64,000 nt of DNA, from positions 62,001-126,000 of the forward strand of contig CAVPVB010000007.1 in the NCBI GenBank assembly GCA_963709085.1, written 5' to 3'. The position numbers and the translations under genes are program-made. Source of the stretch: Rhodovastum sp963709085 (GTDB lineage Bacteria > Pseudomonadota > Alphaproteobacteria > Acetobacterales > Acetobacteraceae). A model generated the notes under the pieces. That model did not search any database, had not been told where the DNA came from, and saw nothing but the letters and a program-made list of their open reading frames with translations. Shown here one piece after another: positions 35,296-44,228 of the stretch (position 1 is its first letter; each line of letters begins with the position of its first letter).

Positions 35296-36771
35296 ATGCG
35301 CAAGCTCCTGCTGGCCAGTGTGGCCGTGCTGAGCGGTACGGTTGGCCTGGCGAGTGTCGCCAGCGCCCAGCTTGTTAATACGACGAACACGGCCAATCCG
35401 GGGACGCCGACCTCGACGATTCCCGTGTACGGCAGCCCTGGCGCCGTTGGCACCGACATTCCGGGCTTCGGGCCGCCGCTGTCGCCCGGCAGCTACTCGG
35501 TGCGTCTGGGCGGGCGCCTGGTGGTCTATGCCGGCGTCGGCGCCGACAGCGGCCAGAACCCGGGCTATATCGAGGGCACCGCGAAGAGCCCCGGAACGGC
35601 GGCGAACACCAAGCTCGCTTCGTACGGCATCGGCGAATATGCGCGGCTGTTTCCGAGCATGGACGCGGTGGCGGCGAACGGGCTGAAATACGGCGCGTTC
35701 CTCGAAATCCGCGCGGATAACGGTGCGGCCCCGGGCGGCGGCGCGAACGGCTCGGTCGGCGGCGCCAACGTGACCCGCGGTGAGCTGTACTACCGGCGCG
35801 AGACGGCCTATATCGGCGCCGATAATTTCGGCTTCGTCCGCGTCGGCTCGACCGACCAGCCGACCTCGCTGTTCATCACCGGCACCTTCGAAAACTTCGA
35901 CGACGGTGGCTGGAACTCCAACATCTACGCCGCCTACCCGACCACCAGCGGTTCGCAGCCGGCCTATCCGTTCCCGGATATCAGCGCGCTGTACACCCCG
36001 AACAAGATCGTCTACCTGTCGCCGAAATTCGCCAACCTGGTCGATTTCGGCGTGTCGTTCGCGCCGGACAGCGGCAACGTGAGCCCGGGCATCGGCAACT
36101 GCTCCTACGCCAACACCACCACCAGCGGCGTCGGCTGCGACAATACGTCGTCGACCAGCGTCGGCGCCGAGACCAAGCGCAACCGCAACATCGTCGACGG
36201 CGTAGTGCGGTTCCGCACCGCGACCGGACCGGTGGGCATCGCCGCGACGCTCGGCGGCATGTATGCGGGCCACGTTGCCTATGACGGCACCGAGCCCACC
36301 TCGGAACAGGCGCTGTACAACAACCTCGCCGTGTTCGACTCGGGCGCGCAGGTCACCTTCGGCGGCCTGGCGGTCGGTGGCCACATCGATTACGGCCAGT
36401 TCAACACCAACTGGGCGCCGCAGCCGCAGGGCGGGCACGAGGCGTTTGCCTGGATCGTCGGCTCGTCCTACCAGTTCGGCTCGGCGGTCGTCGGCGCCTC
36501 CTACTTCAACGTGCAGGAAGCCGGCTACTGGAACTCGACCGTGGCCAACGGCGTCGGCAAGACGTTCAACCAGTCCGGTCTGGCGGCGGGCGGCACGCTC
36601 ACCCTGGCACCCGGTCTCTATACCTTCGTGAGCTATCTGTACGGCGACAAGCATCAGTCCGGCGTGGACCTGCTGGCCGGTGCAGCGGGCAGCGCCAGCA
36701 CCGGGCCGTATCTGACGCACAACAACACCCAGGCGCAGTCGCTGATCCTCGGCACCCGGGTGGCCTGGTAA
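35296..36771 (+). CDS. Outer-membrane porin
   Basis: A 491-residue protein with a classic signal peptide (KLLLASVAVLSGTVGLASVASA, cleavage before QLVNTTN), long beta-strand-rich segments with alternating residues (SYSVRLGGRLVVYAGVGAD and NFGFVRVGSTDQPTSLF), and a C-terminal aromatic residue (ILGTRVAW), the outer-membrane assembly signal. It resembles the Gram-negative porin family of acetic acid bacteria. GAGGAGGAT precedes the ATG at 35296. Intergenic space of 218 bases upstream probably carries its promoter; a strong terminator follows. Confidence 0.85.
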   Translation: MRKLLLASVAVLSGTVGLASVASAQLVNTTNTANPGTPTSTIPVYGSPGAVGTDIPGFGPPLSPGSYSVRLGGRLVVYAGVGADSGQNPGYIEGTAKSPGTAANTKLASYGIGEYARLFPSMDAVAANGLKYGAFLEIRADNGAAPGGGANGSVGGANVTRGELYYRRETAYIGADNFGFVRVGSTDQPTSLFITGTFENFDDGGWNSNIYAAYPTTSGSQPAYPFPDISALYTPNKIVYLSPKFANLVDFGVSFAPDSGNVSPGIGNCSYANTTTSGVGCDNTSSTSVGAETKRNRNIVDGVVRFRTATGPVGIAATLGGMYAGHVAYDGTEPTSEQALYNNLAVFDSGAQVTFGGLAVGGHIDYGQFNTNWAPQPQGGHEAFAWIVGSSYQFGSAVVGASYFNVQEAGYWNSTVANGVGKTFNQSGLAAGGTLTLAPGLYTFVSYLYGDKHQSGVDLLAGAAGSASTGPYLTHNNTQAQSLILGTRVAW

Positions 36772-36815
36772 GCGGATTTCGGCTTCGGCGTTTCCCGGAC
36801 CTCGCGGTCCGGGCG

Positions 36816-36850
36816 GGAGGGCGGTGGTTCCACCGCCCTCCTTTCTTTTT
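36816..36850 (+). terminator. Rho-independent terminator of the porin gene
   Basis: A perfect 12-bp stem, GGAGGGCGGTGG (36816-36827) with CCACCGCCCTCC (36830-36841), TT loop, followed by TTTCTTTTT. It lies 45 bases after the porin stop. Confidence 0.92.
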
Positions 36851-36941
36851 GAATGGCGCCCACATGCGGTCGGCGCGGGTATTGGCGCAACGGCGGCGGT
36901 CCTGTATTGCTCCCGGCCACCTCCCTTCAGACAGGCTGTGC

Positions 36942-37463
36942 ATGACCCCGACACTGAAGCTCGTCCCCGTGCTGCTCGCCCTTGCCGTGACGGTGGCGGG
37001 ATGCCAGACGACCCCGGTGGCCCAGAACGAGTACAACGACCCCCGCTACAACGGGCCGTTAGGGGCGGGGAACGGCGGCGGAATGGTGCTGCTCGGGAAT
37101 TCGAAGTCGCCGCACGACGAAGGCGGCGGCACCCCGGGGCTCGGGGTGAACGCGTATCTGTGGCGCGCGGCGCTGGACACGCTGTCGTTCATGCCGCTGG
37201 CCTCGGCGGACCCGTTCGGCGGGGTGATCATCACCGACTGGTACCAGCCGCCGGCATCGCCCGGCGAGCGCTTCAAGGCGACTGCTTATATCCTGGGCCG
37301 GCAACTGCGCGCCGACGGCCTGCGGGTGAGCGTGTTCCGCCAGGTGCAGCAGGGCGCGCAATGGGTGGACGCGCCGGTGACGCCGGCGACCACCACCGAG
37401 ATCGAAAACAAGGTGCTGGCCCGCGCGCGCGAGTTGCGCTCGCAGGCAACCGTCTCGAACTAA
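36942..37463 (+). CDS. DUF3576 lipoprotein
   Basis: A 173-residue protein with a lipoprotein signal peptide (LVPVLLALAVTVAGC, lipobox VAGC), then a mature region with NAYLWRAALDTLSFMPLASADPFGG and VIITDWYQPP, the conserved core of DUF3576. The ATG at 36942 places the signal directly at the N-terminus. In alphaproteobacteria this gene usually precedes leuS, as here (117 bases before). Its function is unknown; an envelope role alongside LptE is plausible. Confidence 0.85.
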   Translation: MTPTLKLVPVLLALAVTVAGCQTTPVAQNEYNDPRYNGPLGAGNGGGMVLLGNSKSPHDEGGGTPGLGVNAYLWRAALDTLSFMPLASADPFGGVIITDWYQPPASPGERFKATAYILGRQLRADGLRVSVFRQVQQGAQWVDAPVTPATTTEIENKVLARARELRSQATVSN

Positions 37464-37580
37464 GGCGGGCGGGCGGAGGGGGAGCCCTGTCAGGGTCGGG
37501 GCCGCGTCCCGGCCGCAACGGTTGCCGTCGGCGCTGATCTGACCGATACAGTCGGCACGCCAAAACCGACAGATTGCCCG

Positions 37581-40220
37581 ATGAACACTGTGACCGTGAC
37601 TGCTCCCGCTGCCGATGCGCCGCGCTACGATTTCCGCACCGCCGAGCCAGGCTGGCAGGCCGAGTGGGAACGCCGCGGCAGCTTCCATGTCGAGGACGTG
37701 CCGTCGGACGGACGGCCGAAATATTACGTCCTTGAGATGTTCCCGTACCCGAGCGGGAAGATCCACATGGGGCACGTGCGCAACTACACGCTGGGCGACG
37801 TGGTGGCGCGCTACAAGCGGGCGCGCGGCTTTGCCGTGCTGCACCCGATGGGGTGGGACGCGTTCGGCCTGCCCGCCGAAAACGCGGCGCGCGAACGCCG
37901 CACCCATCCGGCGCAGTGGACCTGGGACAACATCGCCGCCATGCGGGCCGAGCTGAAGCGCATGGGCCTGTCGCTTGACTGGGCGCGCGAATTCGCCACC
38001 TGCGACCCGGCCTATTACGGCCACCAGCAGAAGCTGTTCCTCGACATGCTGGCGGCCGGGCTGGTGGAACGGCGGGAAAGCTGGGTGAACTGGGACCCGG
38101 TGGACGGCACCGTGCTGGCCAACGAGCAGGTGATCGACGGGCGCGGCTGGCGGTCGGGCGCGCTGGTCGAAAAGAAGCAATTGTCGCAGTGGTTCCTGAA
38201 AATCACCCAGTTCGCCCCCGAGCTGCTGGCCGCCCTTGACGGGCTGGACCGCTGGCCCGAGCGGGTGCGGGTGATGCAGGCGAACTGGATCGGCCGCAGC
38301 GAGGGGGCGCAGGCTGCGCTTTGCCCTGGCCGCGCCCACGGACAGGCATCGACAGCGTCGAGGTGTACACCACCCGCCCGGACACGCTGTTCGGCATGTC
38401 GTTCCTGGCGATCGCGCCGGAGCATCCGATCGCCGCGGCGGTCGCGGCGCGGGATGCGCAAGCAGGCGCTTTCATCGCCGAGTGCCGGCGCATGGGCACC
38501 AGCGAGGCGGTGATCGAGGCCACCGAAAAGCGCGGCTACGACACCGGGCTGCGGGTGCGCCATCCGTTCCTGCCGGACGCCACGTTCCCGGTCTGGATCG
38601 CCAATTTCGTGCTGATGGAATACGGCACCGGGGCGATCTTCGGCTGCCCGGCGCATGACCAGCGCGACCTGGATTTCGCCCGCAAATACGGGCTGAAGGT
38701 GCCGCCGGTGGTGCTGCCGCCGGGCGAGGACCCGGCTGGTTTCGCCATTGGCGCGACGGCATATGACGGGCCGGGCGTGATGGTCCAATTCCGGCTTCCT
38801 GGACGGGCTGGCCGCGCCCGAGGCGGCGAAGCCGGCCGCCATCGCCGAGCTTGAGCGGCTGGGCGTGGGCGAGGGGGTGGTGAACTGGCGGCTGCGCGAC
38901 TGGGGCGTGAGCCGACAGCGCTACTGGGGCTGCCCGATCCCGGTGATCCATTGCGAGGCCTGCGGCGTGGTGGCGGTGCCGCAAGCCGAGCTTCCGGTGG
39001 TGCTGCCGGCGGACGTGTCGTTCGACCGGCCGGGCAATCCGCTCGACCACCATCCAACGTGGAAGCACGTGGCCTGCCCGCTCCTGCGGCCGGCCGGCCC
39101 GGCGGGAGACCGACACGTTCGACACGTTCGTGGACAGTTCCTGGTATTTCGCCCGCTATCTGCAGCCCGCGCGCGGCCGAGCCGGTGACGCGGGCGGCGG
39201 TCGGACCACTGGATGCCGGTGGACCAGTATATCGGCGGCATCGAGCACGCGATTCTGCACCTGCTGTATTCGCGCTTCTTCACCCGCGCCATGAAGGCGA
39301 CCGGGCATGTCGGGTTGGACGAGCCCTTCGCCGGCCTGTTCACCCAGGGCATGGTGACCCACGAAAGCTACCGGGGCGCGGATGGGCGCTGGCTGTACCC
39401 CGATGAGATTGAAAAGCAGGGCGAACAAACGGCGGTGCACCGCGAGACCGGCGAGAACGTGACCATCGGGCGTGTCGAGGCGATGTCGAAATCCCGGCGC
39501 AACACGGTGGACCCCGGCGCGATCATCGATCGCTGCGGGGCCGACACGGCGCGGTGGTTCATCCTGTCGGACAATCCGCCGGATCGCGACATGGAGTGGA
39601 CCGAATCCGGGGTGGTGGGCGCCTACCGGTTCACCCAGCGGCTGTTCCGGCTGGCGGAGACTGTCGCCACCCTGCCAGCGACGGACAATGTTCCTGATTC
39701 GTTCAGTCCGGCGTCCCGCACGCTGCGGCGGGCCACCCATCGCGCGATCGCGGCGGTAACGGAGGCCCTGGAGTCCTTCGCGTTCAACGTGGCGGTGGCG
39801 CGGGTGTACGAACTGGCCAACGCCATCGGCGATGCGGAGAAGGCGCCGGATACGGACGATCTGCGCTGGGCGCGCCGGGAAGCGGCGGAAATGGCGGCGC
39901 GGCTGGTGTCGCCGATGATGCCGCATCTGGCCGAGGAAATCCTGGCTCGCCTGCACCCGGGCGGCACGCTGGCGGTCGATCTGCCGTGGCCGGAATCGGA
40001 CGCGGCGTTGGCGGCGGCGGAGACGGTGACGATTGCCGTGCAGGTGCTCGGCAAGCTGCGCGGAACAGTGGCGGTGGCGCCGGGCACGACGGAAGCGGAG
40101 GTGCTTGCCACGGCGGAGGCCGATCCGAACGTGGCGCGGGCGTTGGAGGGCAAGCGGGTGGTCAAGCGCATCTACGTGAAAGACCGCATCGTCAACTTCG
40201 TGGTGGCCGGACCCGCATGA
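37581..40220 (+). CDS. leuS: Leucyl-tRNA synthetase, with six +1 frameshifts
   Basis: One gene of about 878 codons once six single-base insertions are removed (near 38311, 38344, 38786, 39081, 39175 and 39203). The six sum to zero modulo three, so the frame at the two ends agrees. Conserved blocks appear in order in different frames: MFPYPSGKIHMGHVRNYTLG (HIGH), GWDAFGLPAENAA, the editing domain GYDTGLRVRHPFLP, DWGVSRQRYWGCPIP, DTFDTFVDSSWYFARYLQ, and AMSKSRRNTVDP (KMSKS with Ala for the first Lys). leuS is essential, so sequencing error is much likelier than decay, unless a second copy exists. The stop overlaps the lptE start. It is normally found before lptE and holA, as here. Confidence 0.92.
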
Positions 40221-40780
40221 GTTCGAGGAACAGAAGCCCGGGGGGCATGATGGTTGCGCGGCGCGCGCTCGGACGGCGAAGCCTGCTCGGATGGCCGGTA
40301 TTGCTGGCCTTGCCGGGCTGCGGGTTCCATCCCCTCTATGGCAGTAACGGGCCGGCGGCCGGGCCGGCGCGGGAAGGGCTGGGCCTGATCGCGGTGGCGA
40401 TCATTCCGGAGCGCGCCGGCCAGTTGTTGCGCCAGTCCTTGCAGGCCCGCCTCGACCACGGCGACGCGCCGCCGGCAAAGCGCTTCGACCTCGCGGTTTC
40501 CTTCAGCTTTGCCGCCGACGCGATCGGGATTCAGCACGACAACACCGTGACCCGGGTTCGCTTCGTCGGCCAGGCGAAGTGGACGCTGACGAAGCGCGAT
40601 GCGGCGCGTGCCACGGTCACCACCGGCAGCGCTCGGGCGGTGGACGGGCTGAACACGTTCGACGAGCAGTATTTCGCCCAGGACATGGAGACCGAGACGG
40701 TGCAGCGCCGGATCACCGATGAGGTCGCGAACCAGATCACGGCGCAGCTCGCGACTTATTTCGAGAAGCACCCGGCCTAG
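40217..40780 (+). CDS. lptE: LPS-assembly lipoprotein LptE
   Basis: A 187-residue lipoprotein. Its signal peptide ends in LLALPGCGFHPLYG; the GCGFxPLYG sequence after the lipobox is the hallmark of LptE, which plugs the LptD barrel at the outer membrane. The start overlaps the leuS stop, and holA follows after 25 bases: the standard leuS-lptE-holA order. Confidence 0.93.
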   Translation: MSSRNRSPGGMMVARRALGRRSLLGWPVLLALPGCGFHPLYGSNGPAAGPAREGLGLIAVAIIPERAGQLLRQSLQARLDHGDAPPAKRFDLAVSFSFAADAIGIQHDNTVTRVRFVGQAKWTLTKRDAARATVTTGSARAVDGLNTFDEQYFAQDMETETVQRRITDEVANQITAQLATYFEKHPA

Positions 40781-40805
40781 GAGCCGGGCAGGAGAACGGC
40801 GGCGC

Positions 40806-41819
40806 ATGAAGCTGGAGCCGCGCGGCACCGAGGCGTTTCTGCGCGATCCCGGCCGCGCCCGGGCGGTGCTGCTCTACGGCGATGATGTGGGCCTGATCCG
40901 CGAACGGGCCGGACGCCTGGTGCGGGCGGTGACGGGCGCAGCCGACGACCCGTTCCGGGTGGTGGAACTGGAGCGCGACGGCGCCGGCGCGATCCCGGCC
41001 GAGATGGCGGCGCTGTCGCTGAGCGGCGGGCGGCGCGTGGTGCGGGTGCGGGATGTGGGCGACGCGGCGACCGCGCCGGTGCAGGCGGCGCTGGCCGGAC
41101 CCGGGGAGGCGCTGCTGATCCTGGAAGGGCCGGGGCTGCAGACGAAATCCAAGCTTCGCACCCTGATCGACAAGCTGGCCGACGCGGTTTCCATCGGCTG
41201 TTATCCGGCCGAGGGACGCGCGCTGGAGCAGACCATAAGGGGCGTGCTGTCATCGCTGCAGGTCACGGTAGATGAGGATGCGCTGGCCTGGTTGACCGGG
41301 CAGCTTGGCGCCGACCGGGCGGTGACGGTCAGCGAGGTCGAGAAGCTGGCGCTGTTCGTCGGCCCCGGCGGGCGCGCGGACATCGCCGCCGCGCGGGAAT
41401 GCGTCGGCGACCTGGCGGGGCTGTCGCTGGAGGATGCGCTGTTCGCGGCGACGGCGGGCGAGGTGGCGGCGGCTGACCGCGCACTGGAACTCGCGCTGGC
41501 CGAGGGGGCGGCGGCGGTGCAGGTGGCGCGGGCGGGGCTCGGCCATGTGCAACGTCTGCAGCGGGCGCGGGCGGCGATGGCGGACGGCATCTCGGCCGCG
41601 GAGGCGACCAGGGCGGCAAGGCCGCCGGTGTTCGTTCGCCGGCAGCCGGGCTTTTCGCTGGCGCTGACCTTGTGGGCACTTCCGGCGCTGGAGTGGGCGG
41701 CGCAGCGATTCTGGGACGCGGAGCGTGCCTGCAAGCGCACCGGCGCCCCCGACCTGACCATCGCCCGCAACGCCCTGGCCGGCATAGCTCAAAGAGCGGC
41801 TCTAGCCCGAAGGCGGTAG
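40806..41819 (+). CDS. holA: DNA polymerase III subunit delta
   Basis: A 337-residue clamp-loader subunit. AVLLYGDDVGLIRERAGRLV near the start, the RRVVRVRD strand, LLILEGPGLQTKSKLRTLID, then WLTGQLGADRAVTVSEVEKLALFVG in the second domain match HolA. It is the last gene of the leuS operon and faces parB across a set of hairpins. Confidence 0.92.
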   Translation: MKLEPRGTEAFLRDPGRARAVLLYGDDVGLIRERAGRLVRAVTGAADDPFRVVELERDGAGAIPAEMAALSLSGGRRVVRVRDVGDAATAPVQAALAGPGEALLILEGPGLQTKSKLRTLIDKLADAVSIGCYPAEGRALEQTIRGVLSSLQVTVDEDALAWLTGQLGADRAVTVSEVEKLALFVGPGGRADIAAARECVGDLAGLSLEDALFAATAGEVAAADRALELALAEGAAAVQVARAGLGHVQRLQRARAAMADGISAAEATRAARPPVFVRRQPGFSLALTLWALPALEWAAQRFWDAERACKRTGAPDLTIARNALAGIAQRAALARRR

Positions 41820-41827
41820 CAGGGGTT

Positions 41828-41894
41828 CCAAGGGCTTCGCCCTTGGTGGGGTGCAGGGGCAAAGCCCCTGCCGGGGTCGAGGGGCGGAGCCCCC
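41828..41894. terminator. Three consecutive hairpins between convergent holA and parB
   Basis: CCAAGGGC-TTC-GCCCTTGG (41828-41846), GCAGGGGC-AAA-GCCCCTGC (41853-41871, overlapping slightly with neighbours), and GGGGC-GGA-GCCCC (41881-41893). They make a bidirectional terminator of the same palindromic family seen elsewhere in the window. Confidence 0.7.
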
Positions 41895-41899
41895 GCTGC

Positions 41900-42763
41900 C
41901 TAGCTCCGGTTCAGCAAAGCCACGATCCCATCCAACTGATCCAGCGAGCGGTAATGGATACGCACGCTGCCCGCCTTGCCATCGAAAGCGATCTCAACCT
42001 TAAGCCCGAGTCGCCCGGAAAGCTCAGCTTCCAGCGCGGTAGTTTCCGGGTCCTTGCTGGACACGCGCGGCCCGGCCTGGGTGGGGTCGGCGCGCCGGCC
42101 CGCCAGGGCTTCGGTCTGGCGGACGTTGAGGCCGCGGGCGATGACCGCCAGGGCGGCGGTTTTCGGGTCGGGGTGGGCGAGCAGGGCGCGGGCATGGCCG
42201 GCGGTGAGGCCGCCTTTGCGGACTTCGATCTGCACGGTGGGGGGCAGGTTGAGGAGGCGGACGGTGTTGGCGACGTGGCTGCGGGATTTGCCCACGGCTT
42301 CCCCCAGCTGGTCCTGGGTCATGCCGAACTCTTCCAGCAGCCGCCGGTAGCCCTCGGCTTCCTCGATGGCGTTCAGGTCCTGGCGCTGGAGGTTTTCGAC
42401 CAGGGCGGCGGCCATGGCCTCGGCGTTGGTCAGGTCGCGCACCAGGGCCGGCACCTCGTGCAGGCCGGCGGCCTGGGCGGCGCGCCAGCGGCGCTCGCCG
42501 GCGATGATCTGGTAGCGGTCCGGCGCGTCCGGATCGGGGCGCGCGAGCAGGGGCTGGAGGATGCCGCGGGCGCGCACCGATTCGATCAGCTCGGCGAGCG
42601 AGTCGGGGTCGATCGGGCCGCGCGGCTGGAAGGGGCCGGGGGAGAGGAACTCCACCGGGATCGGCCGCGAGCCGGCAGGGTCGGCGAAGGCGGCGGGCGG
42701 CGGATCGCCGAGGAGGGCGGCCAGGCCGCGACCGAGGCGGGGGCCGATCTCCTTGCGGCTCAT
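41900..42763 (-). CDS. parB: Chromosome-partitioning protein ParB
   Basis: A 287-residue CTP-dependent parS-binding protein. FQPRGPIDPDSLAELIESVRARGILQPLL, then GERRWRAAQAAGL and ALVENLQRQDLNAIEEAEGY are CTP-binding motifs; TQDQLGEAVGKSRSHVANTVRLL is the helix-turn-helix. It loads at parS and slides as a clamp; ParA moves it. The gene overlaps the parA stop. Two parS sites are about 1.4 kb upstream. Confidence 0.95.
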   Translation of the reverse strand: MSRKEIGPRLGRGLAALLGDPPPAAFADPAGSRPIPVEFLSPGPFQPRGPIDPDSLAELIESVRARGILQPLLARPDPDAPDRYQIIAGERRWRAAQAAGLHEVPALVRDLTNAEAMAAALVENLQRQDLNAIEEAEGYRRLLEEFGMTQDQLGEAVGKSRSHVANTVRLLNLPPTVQIEVRKGGLTAGHARALLAHPDPKTAALAVIARGLNVRQTEALAGRRADPTQAGPRVSSKDPETTALEAELSGRLGLKVEIAFDGKAGSVRIHYRSLDQLDGIVALLNRS

Positions 42764-43554
42764 GCGGCCCGGCCCGGGCGGCGGTCGCGGCGCAGCAATT
42801 CATCGGCGAGCTGGACGTAGGCCTGGGCGCCCGGGGAGCGGGCGTCGTAGACGATGACCGGCTTACCGTGGCTGGGCGCCTCGGAGACGCGGATATTGCG
42901 CGGGATGACGGTTTCGTAGACCTGATCGCCGAAGAATCCGCGCGCATCGGCGGCGACCAGGTCGGACAGGTTATTGCGCCGATCGAACATGGTCAGCACG
43001 ATTCCCTGCAGGCGCAGCCCCGGGTTGAGGCCGCGGCGGACGAGATCGATGGTGCGGATGATCTGGCTGATGCCCTCCAGGGCGAAGAACTCGCACTGCA
43101 GCGGGATGAGGACGGCGTCGGCGGCCACGAGGGCGTTCAGGGTGAGGAGGCCGAGGCTGGGCGGGCAGTCGATCAGGACGTAGTCGTAGCGGATGGTGGC
43201 GTCCCCGGTCCGCAGCGCGTCGCGCAGGCGGAACTCGCGCCGTTCTTCGTTGACCAGTTCGATTTCGGCGCCGGCCAGATCGGTTTCGGCGGGAACGATG
43301 CCGAGATTCCTGACGGCTGTGCTGCGGATGACCTCCGCGGCCGTGCTTTCCTGCGACAGCAGGGAATAGGTGCCGTTGGCGCGATCGTCGCGGCCGAGGC
43401 CGAGGCCGGTGGAGGCATTGCCTTGCGGGTCGAGGTCGATCAGCAGGACGGATTGGCCGACGGCGGTGAGGGCGGTGGCGAGGTTGATGGCGGTCGTGGT
43501 TTTGCCGACGCCGCCTTTCTGGTTCGCGATGGCCAGAATGCGGCGGTCGCGCAC
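42760..43554 (-). CDS. parA: Chromosome-partitioning ATPase ParA
   Basis: A 264-residue deviant Walker ATPase: IANQKGGVGKTTTAINLATAL at the start, LLIDLDPQGNASTGLG (switch I) and LIDCPPSLGLLTLNALVAAD. It drives separation of ParB-parS complexes. rsmG lies 49 bases upstream. Confidence 0.95.
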   Translation of the reverse strand: MRDRRILAIANQKGGVGKTTTAINLATALTAVGQSVLLIDLDPQGNASTGLGLGRDDRANGTYSLLSQESTAAEVIRSTAVRNLGIVPAETDLAGAEIELVNEERREFRLRDALRTGDATIRYDYVLIDCPPSLGLLTLNALVAADAVLIPLQCEFFALEGISQIIRTIDLVRRGLNPGLRLQGIVLTMFDRRNNLSDLVAADARGFFGDQVYETVIPRNIRVSEAPSHGKPVIVYDARSPGAQAYVQLADELLRRDRRPGRAA

Positions 43555-43603
43555 CGGCGCGGGGATGGCGACGGGGGCCGGGGCCGGGGCAGGGCGCAGG
43601 GCT

Positions 43604-44228
43604 TCACGGGGAACGATGGGCAGGGCAGATCTCGCTGATCCGGAGAATGGTTGCGGACGGGTCGGTGCGGCTGGTTGTCCTGTGGACCTGCATTTGCCAT
43701 TGGGCGGCGGCGGCGGTCAATTCGTCTTCGGCTCCGCGGCCCTTCGGAAACAGGCAAATGCCGCCGGGGGCGAGCAGTTTCGACGCCCAGCCCAGCAGAG
43801 TCGCGAGCGGGGCGAGGGCGCGGGCGGTGACCAGGCGGGCGGGGGCAATCGTCGCGGCTTCGATCCGCGTCGCGTGGACCGTCGCGGCCGCCCCGGTGAG
43901 CCGTGCGGCTTCGCGCAGGAAGGCGGCTTTGCGGTGGTCGGCCTCCACGAGGTCGAAGGGGATGCCGGTGGCGATCGCGAGCACCAGCCCGGGCAGCCCG
44001 GCGCCGGAGCCGAGATCGATGGCCCGGTCCGTGTCCGGCGGGATCAGGGCCGCCAGTTGCAGGCTGTCGGCGATGTGGCGGGTCCAGACCAGCTCGATGT
44101 CGCGCGGCGAGATCAGGTTGATCGTCTTTTGCCAGCGCAGCAACAGACTCCACATACACCGCGAGGCGTTCCCGTGTTTCACGTGAAACACCCTCGACCT
44201 CCCCTGGCGCGTGTTTCACGTGAAACAC
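43604..44228 (-). CDS. rsmG: 16S rRNA (guanine-527-N7)-methyltransferase, with one +1 frameshift
   Basis: A GidB/RsmG protein: LLLRWQKTINLISPRDIE, RAIDLGSGAGLPGLVLAI (SAM motif) and ARALAPLATLLGWASKLL. The alphaproteobacterial N-terminus VSRETRERLAVYVE lies in another frame; it joins at 44145 if one base (extra A on the plus strand) is dropped. Without the repair the gene would start at 44191 with a shorter, unrelated beginning. I therefore start at the GTG 44228, which overlaps the mnmG stop by 13 bases. The VSRET codons are themselves a parS site. Confidence 0.88.
44175..44190. promoter_or_regulatory. parS: parS site 1 (ParB binding)
   Basis: TGTTTCACGTGAAACA, a perfect 16-bp match to the universal chromosomal parS palindrome, extended by one paired base on each side. 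It lies inside rsmG and encodes VSRET there. ParB is encoded 1.4 kb downstream. Confidence 0.95.
44212..44227. promoter_or_regulatory. parS: parS site 2 (ParB binding), overlapping the mnmG stop codon
   Basis: A second perfect TGTTTCACGTGAAACA, 37 bases from the first (centre to centre), within a 26-bp perfect palindrome (44207-44232). On the minus strand its TTC-ACG-TGA gives the last two residues and stop of mnmG, and GTG-TTT-CAC the start of rsmG. Confidence 0.95.

Noticed and set aside
38311..39203. leuS as a true pseudogene, or as several separate small genes
   Set aside because: All family blocks are present in order, the six insertions restore one frame, and the flanking operon is intact; error is simpler, though reads are needed to prove it.
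43604..44191. rsmG starting at 44191 without frameshift
   Set aside because: This start also overlaps a parS-encoded MFHVKH but loses the conserved VSRETRERLAVYVE N-terminus, which is present one frame away.
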